The position numbers and the translations under genes were made by a program. A stretch of 64,000 nt of DNA. It comes from Pararge aegeria. Taxonomy: Eukaryota > Arthropoda > Insecta > Lepidoptera > Nymphalidae. The notes under the pieces were generated by a model. That model saw only the letters and a list, made by a program, of their open reading frames with translations. It made no database searches and was not told the DNA's origin. The stretch is taken from NCBI RefSeq assembly GCF_905163445.1, contig NC_053193.1, positions 3,038,001 to 3,102,000 of the forward strand, given 5' to 3'. Shown here in pieces: positions 1 to 11,659 of the stretch (its first letter is position 1; the number at the start of each line of letters is the position of its first letter).

Positions 1-212
1 TTGTACATATATTTTGTTATAACATCACGCCACTGGTATAGGTAGAAACAACCTGAGGTACCAAAATGTTAAGCAGTTTAAAAACTCGTTAAGGTTTTAT
101 TTCGCACTGGTGTAAAAACTCAAACCTACAAGTTAATTCTACTTCCACGAACGAGCTTACCGTCATGCTTCTTTCTGCGCCCAAACAGCATCGCTATCAA
201 GTAAAATTACTG

Positions 213-300
213 GCACATTAGGCTTAACACCTACGCCTCAGGTTTGTGCAAAAAGAGTAGCGATTTGTAGGACATGTTCCTTGCATGCCCTGCGAAGTAT
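213..300 (+). repeat. Dispersed repeat family F, copy 1
   Basis: The segment holds GGCTTAACACCTACGCCTCAGG followed about 50 bp later by CATGCCCTGCGAAGT. The same pair recurs in reverse at about 22300-22380, and the first half recurs at about 61031-61050. It is a dispersed element of unknown class; I see no coding potential or terminal repeats. Confidence 0.6.
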
Positions 301-365
301 TGCAGTATTTACAGTTTATAATTTTCCACTAAACAGGTAGGCCATTTACTTGTTCATTATTATAC

Positions 366-373
<8 letters not shown>

Positions 374-400
<27 letters not shown>
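374..400. repeat. (CA)n microsatellite
   Basis: An uninterrupted AC dinucleotide run preceded by imperfect CATA units. No function is suggested. Confidence 0.95.
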
Positions 401-2083
401 TACTTATTTTGTATATTAAATAGGTTGTAATTTTTATAAACACTTTTGTATATCATCGTATATATCTTGTTTTGTTTGTATACCTACCTTCCTTTTATTG
501 TAATTTGTAAAGTTTATTTTATTTGTAATGGAAGAGCGGAGTTTGTTTCTTACCACTTTTCTTCTCACCGAAATAAACTATTTTTAATTTTTAATTATTT
601 TCTGGAGTTTGTACGGAACACAAAACAATAATCAGAAATATTTAAAAAATTCAACACCTATCCGTCTCAATAAAGATATACCGAATCAGTCCAAGGCTGT
701 ACTCAGATCACGATAATAGTAGATATATTTTACTATCTTTAATATCTTTACGATGCCTTTTATTATTTGCTGGTGCTAAAGTAAATCATATTTCCTAGCT
801 TTAATAAAAAATAAACTCTATTTTGAGTCGGTTAAAGTATAATTTAGCATTGAGATAAAAACGAACGCGTGATGTATAAAAGTAGAATGTATGTTGAAGA
901 TAGTAACATAACATTAGAATATTTAAAATACATTTAAACGTTATGATTTCTTTGTAATTTTATAGAGGACCGAGAACACCCGACGTTCTTCACAACTTCC
1001 CCGAAATGGGAATAATGCAAAAGTATTTGTTTATAAGTATCAAGTTATTTTGTTCATCTTTTCCAAATTTTCCCTAAGTAGGCACAATTCCTAATCAACT
1101 CTAGATAATTGCATTTCTTATCGCTGCACTCTATCTAATCTGTTTACGTACGTACTGACTAATAAGTTGTAGATTTGAATTCTGAGTCATTAATTCTCAT
1201 CGTGGAAATTGGGTAAATAAACATTTAATAATAAACATTTTAGGCAATTTTAGAGTGTAATGTAATGTGAAAATACGTTTACTTTAACTTTTTATATAAA
1301 CCAGATAAAATAACCGATTTTTACTTAGACACAACCGATTTGCCATGTAAGATTCATCCGAGTAAATTGATCCGGAAATACTACATACAGTATTTCCAGA
1401 TCATCCGCTTTCTTTCTTGCATGGAAACAACGAAAAAATTAAACAAGACAATGTTGACTGACACCTTATACAAAATATATTGTCTATAAATGCGTCACCA
1501 ATTATCGTTGAGCGTGACATGACAGAATCCGATTAAAACGATGCGAAACTAAAAACATTAAAGACTACGTGGCCGCTCTGTGTGTTTTCCATTTCTATTT
1601 TATTTTTGCAATGTTTAAATGTTTCCTTAACCATAGACATAACCAAATTAATCATGAATACCTAGATACAAAGAATTGTTTTATTTTTTCTCAAAATTAA
1701 AAAAGAATCTAAGCAAGAAAACTTTTGAAAATATGCGTTAGAGTTAACTTTTCAATTATTTATGACAAGGAAGTTTTACTAAATCATGCGTATAGCGAAT
1801 AACCATTTAGTCTAAAATATGGTCAAGAATAACATAGATCCTTTTTTCGCGCTGAAGAATTACAAAGATTTAATAATATCCCGTGGTTAAGATTTAATAA
1901 TATATGAATACAATATCATATTTAATTAGTAAGCAAAAATATCCTAAAATAACCTATGTAAAACTAAATAAAATCTAAAATGTCTTCGAAACCACCGCAG
2001 CGAGGCACAGTTCCTAAGATTGCCACTTTGGATGGCGAATTCTTGTGCCAAGGTAGAAGGTAGGGCCTCTCTAGGATCACCAG

Positions 2084-2291
2084 CAGTGGCGTGCATAGAG
2101 GGTATGCACAGGGTATGCAGATGATATATAATGAAGAAAATCTCCAGTAAGAGTTATAAAAATCTTAAGGATAACATTGTAAGAGTTATAAAAAGCCTCA
2201 GCCCAGCTCAAGTATTTTTTACTCATACTGGAGATTTTCTTCATCTTATATCATCTGCATACTCTATGCATACCCTTTATGCACGCCACTG
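2084..2291. mobile_element. hAT-like fold-back MITE, copy 1
   Basis: This 208-bp element starts CAGTGGCGTGCATAGAGGG and ends with the near-exact inverse, CCCTTTATGCACGCCACTG. The two halves are inverted over most of their length, so it folds as a long hairpin. It matches the element at 37985-38188, which has a perfect 8-bp target duplication. The flanking 8-mers here do not match, so this copy is older or rearranged. Non-coding; it would depend on a hAT transposase encoded elsewhere. Confidence 0.85.
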
Positions 2292-2774
2292 AATTCAACG
2301 GTAGACTAGTTGAACCATTTATTTGAACCTCATTTTGACATATGCAGCAGTTTAAGAGTTTATTACAATCTGCCATCTAGGAATCAGCTTCCTGACCGAA
2401 CACTCAAATCATAATATATCTAATAACTACTAGCCAGAGTGTACTAGTCAGTATACTTTTAACACAGACGTACATTACCCATGGTTTCGTGTTTTTAATC
2501 CTATTCATTTTTATATCCGAACAGAAACGTCGTAAAAAGTCACATTATTGCACGTAATCACATTTATGTATATCGTATTTTGCTTGTATTAAAATATTTT
2601 CTTACACATTTTCTATTTTTTTTTATTTTGCTCTTTATAAATATTAAAATAACAGCCTATCTAAGATAGCCTAAATAATATTATATGTTGCATGTTAATT
2701 CAAATAAATACTTTTAACAAGTATGTATTTTAATTAATGAACAAAACTGATTTTGTAGTTGGAAAAAAAAATCT

Positions 2775-3065
2775 ACATCCGCAGCCTATTAACATCCCAC
2801 TGCTAACAATAGGCCACGTTTCTCAATGTTGATACGCTTTTGGAGCATTAACCCACCACGCTAATCCAATGTTGGTTGGTAGGCTCTAACGATTATTGTC
2901 ACAAGTTAATGATAATAAACGGGACCGACGGTTTACAGTGTTCTCCGGATTCGTACTGAAAGTTATTCAAAAAAAACACAATATCTAAAAATCTGGCCCG
3001 AAATGAGATTCGAACCTTGAACCTCTGTAGCCGTAACGAAACATGGCAGTTAGATAAATAAATTT
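2775..3065 (-). mobile_element. SINE-D, tRNA-derived
   Basis: Read on the minus strand, the unit has a tRNA-like box B (GGTTCGAATCTC), a body, and a tail around GGGATGTTAATAGGCTGCGG running into an oligo-T. The ORF across it is a shadow. It is the only copy of this family I see here. Confidence 0.55.
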
Positions 3066-3150
3066 CCCATTTCGTATAAAAAAACTCACTTACCAAAAAA
3101 GTTCCATTAAAACAACGTTAATAAGCACAAAACACCACACATTAACGCAC

Positions 3151-3232
3151 CTATTAGACATTTCTTGATAGCCTTGTCTTCCTCAGGCAACACGTTCCGT
3201 ATATCATAAGGCAGTTCCAACCACGGAGTCAT
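3151..3232 (-). CDS. Sulfotransferase-like first coding exon (partial gene)
   Basis: On the minus strand an ATG at 3232 opens 27 codons plus one base, ending at a GTGCGT donor (intron starts at 3150). The peptide includes LPYDIRNVLPEEDKAIKK, which aligns with FPYEIKNVTEEEDKLAKK of exon 1 of the sulfotransferase at 43000. Both exons begin with a short leader and both end in phase 1 at a glycine codon. Cytosolic sulfotransferases move sulfate from PAPS to small hydroxyl-bearing compounds. The other exons should lie at lower coordinates. I found none between 1 and 3145, so the gene either continues off the window or is a relic. A stop upstream in frame and no earlier ATG support this start. Confidence 0.62.
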
Positions 3233-3290
3233 AGCTATGGATGATGGAGTCACACTGTGATAAAACAAGCCATTCGCCGGTTTTCAGTCA

Positions 3291-3300
3291 CCTATATATC
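3291..3300 (-). promoter_or_regulatory. Possible TATA box for the sulfotransferase-like exon
   Basis: Read on the minus strand, GATATATAGG lies about 60 bp upstream of the ATG at 3232. That is a plausible place for a TATA element with a short 5' UTR. Inference from position only. Confidence 0.35.
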
Positions 3301-6300
3301 TAATCAACGCAGTATCGATCTACTATTTTGATAAAATTTACTACTACTGGCTTCATGAAAACCTACTAGAATCATTAATATCACTTCGAAGATAGTTAAA
3401 TTTTAGTGAATACTTCTATTCATGAATAATTAATAGCATCCAAATAATTTTTTAACACGGTTACATTTGTAAATCACTTATGAAATATCACTTGTGAATC
3501 AATGTTTCTGAAAACTGTTCTTTTTTATCCAGATTCAATAATATTTGAATATTTCTATGATTTTAATTATTTATTCCAGTAAAAATTAGGATTTGATGTA
3601 AGATTCAGATATACCAAGGCCATGGTTCAATCCGTCACTAGGACATGACTTCACTCAACTTCGCGAGTTTTATTTATCAGTGCAATCAATTTTATTGTAT
3701 TCGCTTTATCGAGGAAAAGAAGTGTCATTTTAGCGAAAATTTACAAAGTTCGATGGGGGACAAAAATTAAATAAATAGAGTGGTTCAATTCTATGAGATT
3801 GACAATCGGTGCGTGCGTGAATGCCACCAACATCTTTACGTCAATCAAGCGCTGTCTAAGCTCCGAACTGTAAAAAACTGGAAACTCAAATTTCATAATA
3901 CATGGTAAACACAGGACTGACACATGTTCTCTGATTGGTGTCAGGTTTGTGATGCTTGAGCCCGCAAAAACCTGACCGTGATATGTCTGGGTAGCTAGCT
4001 ACTAAATCATTTAACACGTAATATTTTATGTTAAAAAAAGTGTGTGCGTGTAACATTTCCGAGCGATTGAAGTAAAACTTTTATTGTTATTTATTGAAAA
4101 GTAAAACGTTCCTGGGACTCCGCCATTTCATTTAATATTCGCTATTTTATTTTATATTCTATTTAAAATTCATTAATATCACTTGCACATTTTATAAATA
4201 TTTTCATTTGTTAAATAGAATAATTGTGAATAGAAAATTGAAGGTTAGTTCAGCAATCGTCACCAAATTTATTAATAATTAGAGATTTTCAAAAAACTTT
4301 GCAATTCAAAATTAGAAATAAAATTCAAAATTCATTTATTTCAAGTAGCCCTAAGTCAGTCTGTTTGTAGTGACTCTACCACTCACAATTGATCGGTTTG
4401 ATAATATTGGAAATATATAATCCTAATTGATTATGACATTTGCCACTACCTGGCGTATCAGTAAAGAAGCGTGGAGTATACGACATATACTTACGACCAA
4501 TCCAAATTATAATTTTTAAATACCGGAAACTACACAGACCTCTGACGTAAGCGTTACTTCCGTCAGAAAAAAATCTGAGTTACTTCCTAGTCGCGCTTAA
4601 AGAAGTTTTACTTCAATATGTATTTTATTATTTACTGTGAATAGTATGCGGATAAGTTTTTATTTCACTAAAATACACTTTGTAAATTAATTTTACGATA
4701 ATTTTAAAGTATTTTCTCTATTTTATTAGTGTGTACTACACTGTGTTTGTGTTTATTATAATAAGTATTTATTATATTTAACTTCGTGTCTTTATTTTGA
4801 TGACATTGTATATTCAACAATTATGTCATAAATGCACAATCATTCATACTCATGTTGTGTAAAATGTGTCACGGCTATAGCGTTTTTCCTCAACGCTATG
4901 AAATCAGGAATAAACAGTTTCCGAGTGGGTTCTCCAAGGTATAAATTAGTATAAGGATACCACTTCGTAAGCACGTCTTCTCAGTTAAACACTGTCGCGA
5001 AATATAAAAAAGTGCAGTTCTATTCACTTTAATCAAAAAATAATATTTTAATGAAGACGAAGTTTGCTAATTATTTAAGAAAAAAACCTTATTCGATTAG
5101 ACTAAATTTCTATTTAGCTCGGTACAGTTAGGTTACACTTTATATGAAAATATTTCGCGATGTATGAAAACCGTAAATACAATTAAATTAACGTGTCTCC
5201 TAACCTAATTTGATAGATCAAGCATTTAGATGTGCCAATTTCCAATTGAACCTAAGTTTGGGATGAGAAACAAAATTAAAGTTGAGTCATCAATCTACTG
5301 GCCATTGATGGCATAACTATAATTTATAAGTATTTTATTGAGATAAACTGCAAAATCTACATCAGCTTGTATCCAACGGCTCTCTGCGACTTAAGAGAGT
5401 ATCTACGAACTCCAATTATCTGTAGTCACCATTCAAGCTTCCAACACCGATCGATCTTTGTGCTCTGCTCATCAAACAGTTATTTTCATTTGGCTATGTA
5501 AAGATACCTACTCCAAGCACAAGTATCCTATAGTTAAGATGGTTGGTTGGTTTAAAGTTGTGTGATATATTTTATTTATATACAAAAAAACACTCTTAGC
5601 TACGAGGACAGGGCCTAGTGGACTGGACGATGTAACGCACAAATTGCAGCGCACTTTTGCGCATCTATGGTTGAAAGTAGTTGGGTTGGAAGTTCGAATG
5701 TGCAACCGACTTGTCGGCACGTCTGTATCTGGCTTATGGTTAGATTCAACATAATTAGGATAGTTATGTATTTTCGGCGTTTAATTGATAACACAACCTT
5801 GTAACGTATAAATGGTATTGCTCTAGAGGTGCTAGTCATAGATTAACTATTAGCAACCCCAATTTCTTAACTTGCGAAATAGCATCATTTAGCGAAATTA
5901 ATTTTAGATCCTGCAAATATTGTATGTGTTATTAGCTGTTAAGTACTTACATAGGTATTATTGTTTTAGATGTCTAAAAGTAAATGGACAGTCCGAAATA
6001 ACGGGTTACTTTATTATCATCAAAATTTTAATTATGTGAGAGTTATGATCTTTTAGTGTATGTTTTGAGTTAAATTAAATTGTTAACGTGAAATTTTAAT
6101 GCAATTTTTACGTTATTTTACAGCGCTTGCTTAAAATTGCTAATTTGTTTTTCATGTGAACATTAATACCTATATTATGTGTCATGATGTTTAGCAAATA
6201 GCATAGCAGGAGCAAATTAGCATGCTTATACACGAGACTTCACCGACTTTGATAGACGAAGTTAAGAAACTAAAACACCTTCACACTTTACACGTTCCGT

Positions 6301-6504
6301 TACGACCCAATCCTTTAAATCACTATCGCAAAACGAAAACAATGAAATAAACAATAAAAGGTGCTTATTTTATTGTTTTTTGGTAATAATGTAGTTGCAT
6401 ATTGCTTTCTTCTCAAAATGTAGAATTTATTTCTTAGTGCATTCCAACTTTCAGCAAAAATTTTATAGGCGTGTAGAAGTAACAAACATCCGAACATAGA
6501 AATA
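3301..6504. other. No gene seen; AT-rich intergenic DNA
   Basis: About 3.2 kb with no convincing exon on either strand. The only recognisable item is a LINE 3'-end fragment at 4322-4400. Short ORFs at about 3.7, 5.5 and 5.6 kb show no domain or compositional bias. Confidence 0.55.
4322..4400 (-). mobile_element. LINE 3'-end fragment, family I
   Basis: The sequence AAATTCATTTATTTCAAGTA followed by GTCTGTTTGTAGTGACTCTA recurs at 56088-56215 and in part at 46513-46570, always in the same orientation. This is the form expected of the 3' UTR of a non-LTR retrotransposon inserted on the minus strand. Confidence 0.6.
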
Positions 6505-6636
6505 TAAATAAACAAATAAATATACTACGACAATACAAACATCGCCATCCAGCCCCAAACCAAGCGTAGCTTGTGTTATGGGTACTATATAACTGGTAAA
6601 TAATTTTATGAATAATATACATAACTACTTATAACA
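6505..6636 (-). mobile_element. SINE-A, 3' half
   Basis: On the minus strand this is the conserved 3' body of SINE-A (ATTCATAAAAT, GTACCCATAACACAAGCTACGC, GGATGGCGATG, GTCGTAGTATATTTATTTA). The tRNA-like head is absent. It abuts the first unit of the 125-bp satellite directly, so the satellite-bearing LINE copy begins at the truncated end of this SINE. Confidence 0.8.
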
Positions 6637-6640
6637 TTAA

Positions 6641-9600
6641 GGATAACAAGGATGATAACAAAGCTTGGGTATGAATCGCTCTTACTTCATAGCTCAACAT
6701 TAACTAGACTGTGAGATGGTGATAACAAAAATAAACCTGGCTAAGTTTGACTATTATAATATTAAAGATAACAAGGGTGATAACAAAGCTTGGGTATGAA
6801 TCGCTCTTACTTCATAGCTCAACATTAACTAGACTGTGAGATGGTGATAACAAAAATAAACCTGGCTAAGTTTGACTATTATAATATTAAGGATAACAAG
6901 GATGATAACAAAGCTTGGGTATGAATCGCTCTTACTTCATAGCTCAACATTAACTAGACTGTGAGATGGTGATAACAAAAATAAACCTGGCTAAGTTTGA
7001 CTATTATAATATTAAGGATAACAAGGGTGATAACAAAGCTTGGGTATGAATCGCTCTTACTTCATAGCTCAACATTAACTAGACTGTGAGATGGTGATAA
7101 CAAAAATAAACCTGGCTAAGTTTGACTATTATAATATTAAGGATAACAAGGGTGATAACAAAGCTTGGGTATGAATCGCTCTTACTTCATAGCTCAACAT
7201 TAACTAGACTGTGAGATGGTGATAACAAAAATAAACCTGGCTAAGTTTGACTATTATAATATTAAGGATAACAAGGGTGATAACAAAGCTTGGGTATGAA
7301 TCGCTCTTACTTCATAGCTCAACATTAACTAGACTGTGAGATGGTGATAACAAAAATAAACCTGGCTAAGTTTGACTATTATAATATTAAGGATAACAAG
7401 GGTGATAACAAAGCTTGGGTATGAATCGCTCTTACTTCATAGCTCAACCTTAACTAGACTGTGAGATGGTGATAACAAAAATAAACCTGGCTAAGTTTGA
7501 CTATTATAATATTAAGGATAACAAGGGTGATAACAAAGCTTGGGTATGAATCGCTCTTACTTCATAGCTCAACATTAACTAGACTGTGAGATGGTGATAA
7601 CAAAAATAAACCTGGCTAAGTTTGACTATTATAATATTAAGGATAACAAGGGTGATAACAAAGCTTGGGTATGAATCGCTCTTACTTCATAGCTCAACCT
7701 TAACTAGACTGTGAGATGGTGATAACAAAAATAAACCTGGCTAAGTTTGACTATTATAATATTAAGGATAACAAGGGTGATAACAAAGCTTGGGTATGAA
7801 TCGCTCTTACTTCATAGCTCAACATTAACTAGACTGTGAGATGGTGATAACAAAAATAAACCTGGCTAAGTTTGACTATTATAATATTAAGGATAACAAG
7901 GGTGATAACAAAGCTTGGGTATGAATCGCTCTTACTTCATAGCTCAACATTAACTAGACTGTGAGATGGTGATAACAAAAATAAACCTGGCTAAGTTTGA
8001 CTATTATAATATTAAGGATAACAAGGGTGATAACAAAGCTTGGGTATGAATCGCTCTTACTTCATAGCTCAACCTTAACTAGACTGTGAGATGGTGATAA
8101 CAAAAATAAACCTGGCTAAGTTTGACTATTATAATATTAAGGATAACAAGGGTGATAACAAAGCTTGGGTATGAATCGCTCTTACTTCATAGCTCAACAT
8201 TAACTAGACTGTGAGATGGTGATAACAAAAATAAACCTGGCTAAGTTTGACTATTATAATATTAAGGATAACAAGGGTGATAACAAAGCTTGGGTATGAA
8301 TCGCTCTTACTTCATAGCTCAACATTAACTAGACTGTGAGATGGTGATAACAAAAATAAACCTGGCTAAGTTTGACTATTATAATATTAAGGATAACAAG
8401 GGTGATAACAAAGCTTGGGTATGAATCGCTCTTACTTCATAGCTCAACATTAACTAGACTGTGAGATGGTGATAACAAAAATAAACCTGGCTAAGTTTGA
8501 CTATTATAATATTAAGGATAACAAGGGTGATAACAAAGCTTGGGTATGAATCGCTCTTACTTCATAGCTCAACATTAACTAGACTGTGAGATGGTGATAA
8601 CAAAAATAAACCTGGCTAAGTTTGACTATTATAATATTAAGGATAACAAGGGTGATAACAAAGCTTGGGTATGAATCGCTCTTACTTCATAGCTCAACAT
8701 TAACTAGACTGTGAGATGGTGATAACAAAAATAAACCTGGCTAAGTTTGACTATTATAATATTAAGGATAACAAGGGTGATAACAAAGCTTGGGTATGAA
8801 TCGCTCTTACTTCATAGCTCAACATTAACTAGACTGTGAGATGGTGATAACAAAAATAAACCTGGCTAAGTTTGACTATTATAATATTAAGGATAACAAG
8901 GGTGATAACAAAGCTTGGGTATGAATCGCTCTTACTTCATAGCTCAACATTAACTAGACTGTGAGATGGTGATAACAAAAATAAACCTGGCTAAGTTTGA
9001 CTATTATAATATTAAGGATAACAAGGGTGATAACAAAGCTTGGGTATGAATCGCTCTTACTTCATAGCTCAACATTAACTAGACTGTGAGATGGTGATAA
9101 CAAAAATAAACCTGGCTAAGTTTGACTATTATAATATTAAGGATAACAAGGATGATAACAAAGCTTGGGTATGAATCGCTCTTACTTCATAGCTCAACAT
9201 TAACTAGACTGTGAGATGGTGATAACAAAAATAAACCTGGCTAAGTTTGACTATTATAATATTAAGGATAACAAGGGTGATAACAAAGCTTGGGTATGAA
9301 TCGCTCTTACTTCATAGCTCAACATTAACTAGACTGTGAGATGGTGATAACAAAAATAAACCTGGCTAAGTTTGACTATTATAATATTAAGGATAACAAG
9401 GGTGATAACAAAGCTTGGGTATGAATCGCTCTTACTTCATAGCTCAACATTAACTAGACTGTGAGATGGTGATAACAAAAATAAACCTGGCTAAGTTTGA
9501 CTATTATAATATTAAGGATAACAAGGGTGATAACAAAGCTTGGGTATGAATCGCTCTTACTTCATAGCTCAACATTAACTAGACTGTGAGATGGTGATAA

Positions 9601-10617
9601 CAAAAATAAACCTGGCTAAGTTTGACTATTATAATATTAAGGATAACAAGGGTGATAACAAAGCTTGGGTATGAATCGCTCTTACTTCATAGCTCAACAT
9701 TAACTAGACTGTGAGATGGTGATAACAAAAATAAACCTGGCTAAGTTTGACTATTATAATATTAAGGATAACAAGGGTGATAACAAAGCTTGGGTATGAA
9801 TCGCTCTTACTTCATAGCTCAACATTAACTAGACTGTGAGATGGTGATAACAAAAATAAACCTGGCTAAGTTTGACTATTATAATATTAAGGATAACAAG
9901 GATGATAACAAAGCTTGGGTATGAATCGCTCTTACTTTATAGCTCAACATTAACTAGACTGTGAGATGGTGATAACAAAAATAAACCTGGCTAAGTTTGA
10001 CTATTATAATATTAAGGATAACAAGGGTGATAACAAAGCTTGGGTATGAATCGCTCTTACTTCATAGCTCAACATTAACTAGACTGTGAGATGGTGATAA
10101 CAAAAATAAACCTGGCTAAGTTTGACTATTATAATATTAAGGATAACAAGGGTGATAACAAAGCTTGGGTATGAATCGCTCTTACTTCATAGCTCAACAT
10201 TAACTAGACTGTGAGATGGTGATAACAAAAATAAACCTGGCTAAGTTTGACTATTATAATATTAAGGATAACAAGGGTGATAACAAAGCTTGGGTATGAA
10301 TCGCTCTTACTTCATAGCTCAACATTAACTAGACTGTGAGATGGTGATAACAAAAATAAACCTGGCTAAGTTTGACTATTATAATATTAAAGATAACAAG
10401 GGTGATAACAAAGCTTGGGTATGAATCGCTCTTACTTCATAGCTCAACATTAACTAGACTGTGAGATGGTGATAACAAAAATAAACCTGGCTAAGTTTGA
10501 CTATTATAATATTAAGGATAACAAGGGTGATAACAAAGCTTGGGTATGAATCGCTCTTACTTCATAGCTCAACATTAACTAGACTGTGAGATGGTGATAA
10601 CAAAAAAAACCTGGCTA
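6641..10617 (+). repeat. 125-bp tandem satellite derived from a LINE 3' end (about 32 units)
   Basis: Unit starts fall exactly 125 bp apart from 6641 to 10516, giving 31 full units and a truncated 32nd. Units are nearly identical. The recurring variants are GGATGAT for GGGTGAT in units starting at 6641, 6891, 9141 and 9891, and AACCTTAACT for AACATTAACT near 7447, 7697 and 8072. The monomer reads YYNIKDNKGDNKAWV-stop, then a stretch with GTGAGATGGTGATAACAAAA and GGCTAAGTTT. This parallels the end of the LINE-alpha ORF at 35017 (SYYSIKDYVNDKKAWV-stop) and its 3' UTR. The last unit runs into the ordinary LINE-alpha 3' UTR at 10618, so the array was amplified in place within a LINE copy. Confidence 0.95.
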
Positions 10618-10770
10618 AGTTTTATGTGGGCTCTTTTTAGACCAGGGCGCGTTTGGAACTCAGCAATGCAGTTATCACCATCACTAACATGTTACATGTT
10701 AAATGTATGAACGCTTCAAAAGTGCCTGTAATAAGGTCTACATCAAAACATTATTGAATTTGAATTTGAT
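10618..10770 (+). mobile_element. LINE-alpha 3' UTR following the satellite
   Basis: After the last satellite unit the sequence continues GTGGGCTCTTTTTAGACCAG and GGCGCGTTTGGAACTC, the standard 3' UTR of LINE-alpha (compare 22680, 57040, 59320). It ends in ATTGAATTTGAATTTGA, the variable TTTGA-type tail. Confidence 0.85.
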
Positions 10771-10867
10771 AAGCACCCAGCCACTGAAAAACATTCATGT
10801 TCACAAACATTTTCCAGTTGCGGGATTCGAACCCACGGTCTTGGACTCAGAAAGCACCCTGCTTTCT
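10771..10867 (-). mobile_element. SINE-A, 5' head
   Basis: The minus strand carries the tRNA-like head, with GGGTTCGAATCCCG as box B and GAAAATGTTTGTG downstream. The 3' half is missing. Confidence 0.75.
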
Positions 10868-10989
10868 GCCTTTAGTCCAGCAGTGGACTATCAAAGATTA
10901 TCGATGGTGAAATGGTTTGAAAAACAAATAAAAACACCGCATTCAAATGTGAGTATAGCTGTTATGGCACAGTGTTCTAACTTTTCGTT

Positions 10990-11195
10990 TTTCACTTGCT
11001 TCGACGGTGAAGAAAAACATCGTGAGGTCGCCGGCATAACTGAAAGTTCTACATAATGTTCTCAAAGGAATATGGAGTCCACCAATCCGCACTGGGCCAT
11101 CGTGGCGGACGGCTTTTACCCCTTCTCATTGTGGGAGGAGACCCGTGCCCTGTAGTGGGCCGGAAATGGGTTGATATGGTGATGATGATTGAAAT
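10990..11195 (+). mobile_element. SINE-B, 3' two-thirds
   Basis: The body matches SINE-B: CGGTGAAGAAAAACATCGTGAGG, TATGGAGTCCACCAATCCGC, CTCATTGTGGGAGGAGACCC, and a tail ending TTGATATGGTGATGATGATT. SINE-B resembles the Metulj-type tRNA SINEs known from butterflies; that identification is from memory. Confidence 0.75.
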
Positions 11196-11549
11196 GTACA
11201 TTCGCACAGACAGGCTGATAAAACGGGATTTAAAAATTATCAGGCCCTTAAAATCAGTGTTGTCTTTTTCTATATACTTAGACGATAAGCAAATTAGATA
11301 AGATAGTTTCGATTCGCTCAGCCCTTAATTAAATATTTACATTGTGTATTACCTAATCTATCATCAAAGTTGTTTGTTATTAGTTTTACATAACTTCATT
11401 GTCTAATTAGTTTTTGTTTTGGCCTCTTCAGTTTTTTTTTACTAAGCCTCAGTTCATCGATAATGGAAACAGGGTGGCACCTTATAGAACGTGTTCCTAT
11501 TTCGTAAAAAGAAATCTTATTTTGAATTTAAAAATTGTATTAAAACCCT

Positions 11550-11630
11550 TCCACACACACTTTCCGCCCCGGCTCGCGTGTGTTCAGTAAGTCAGGAGTC
11601 GGGACTCGAGTGTGTATTTTGACGACCCAT
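11550..11630 (+). repeat. Family H repeat, single copy
   Basis: It contains CCGCCCCGGCTCGCGTGTGT followed by TCAGTAAG, then GACTCGAGTGTGT. This is the first half of the unit clustered at 14110-14940. Confidence 0.6.
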
Positions 11631-11659
11631 TGAAAATGTTGTTTTCCAGTATCTGGGTG

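Larger units (their letters stand above)
1..2083. other. No gene seen; AT-rich intergenic DNA
   Basis: No ORF longer than about 60 codons looks coding and I recognise no exon with flanking splice sites. The stretch holds a CA microsatellite at 374-400 and a fragment of a dispersed repeat at about 213-300. The rest is AT-rich sequence without visible structure. Confidence 0.6.

Noticed and set aside
6641..10617. CRISPR-like array
   Set aside because: The repeats are contiguous with no spacers, the unit is 125 bp and LINE-derived, and the genome is eukaryotic.
10703..11301. Two ORFs of 117 and 81 codons, head to tail
   Set aside because: They cross the boundaries of LINE-alpha, SINE-A and SINE-B, so they are chance frames in repeat DNA.
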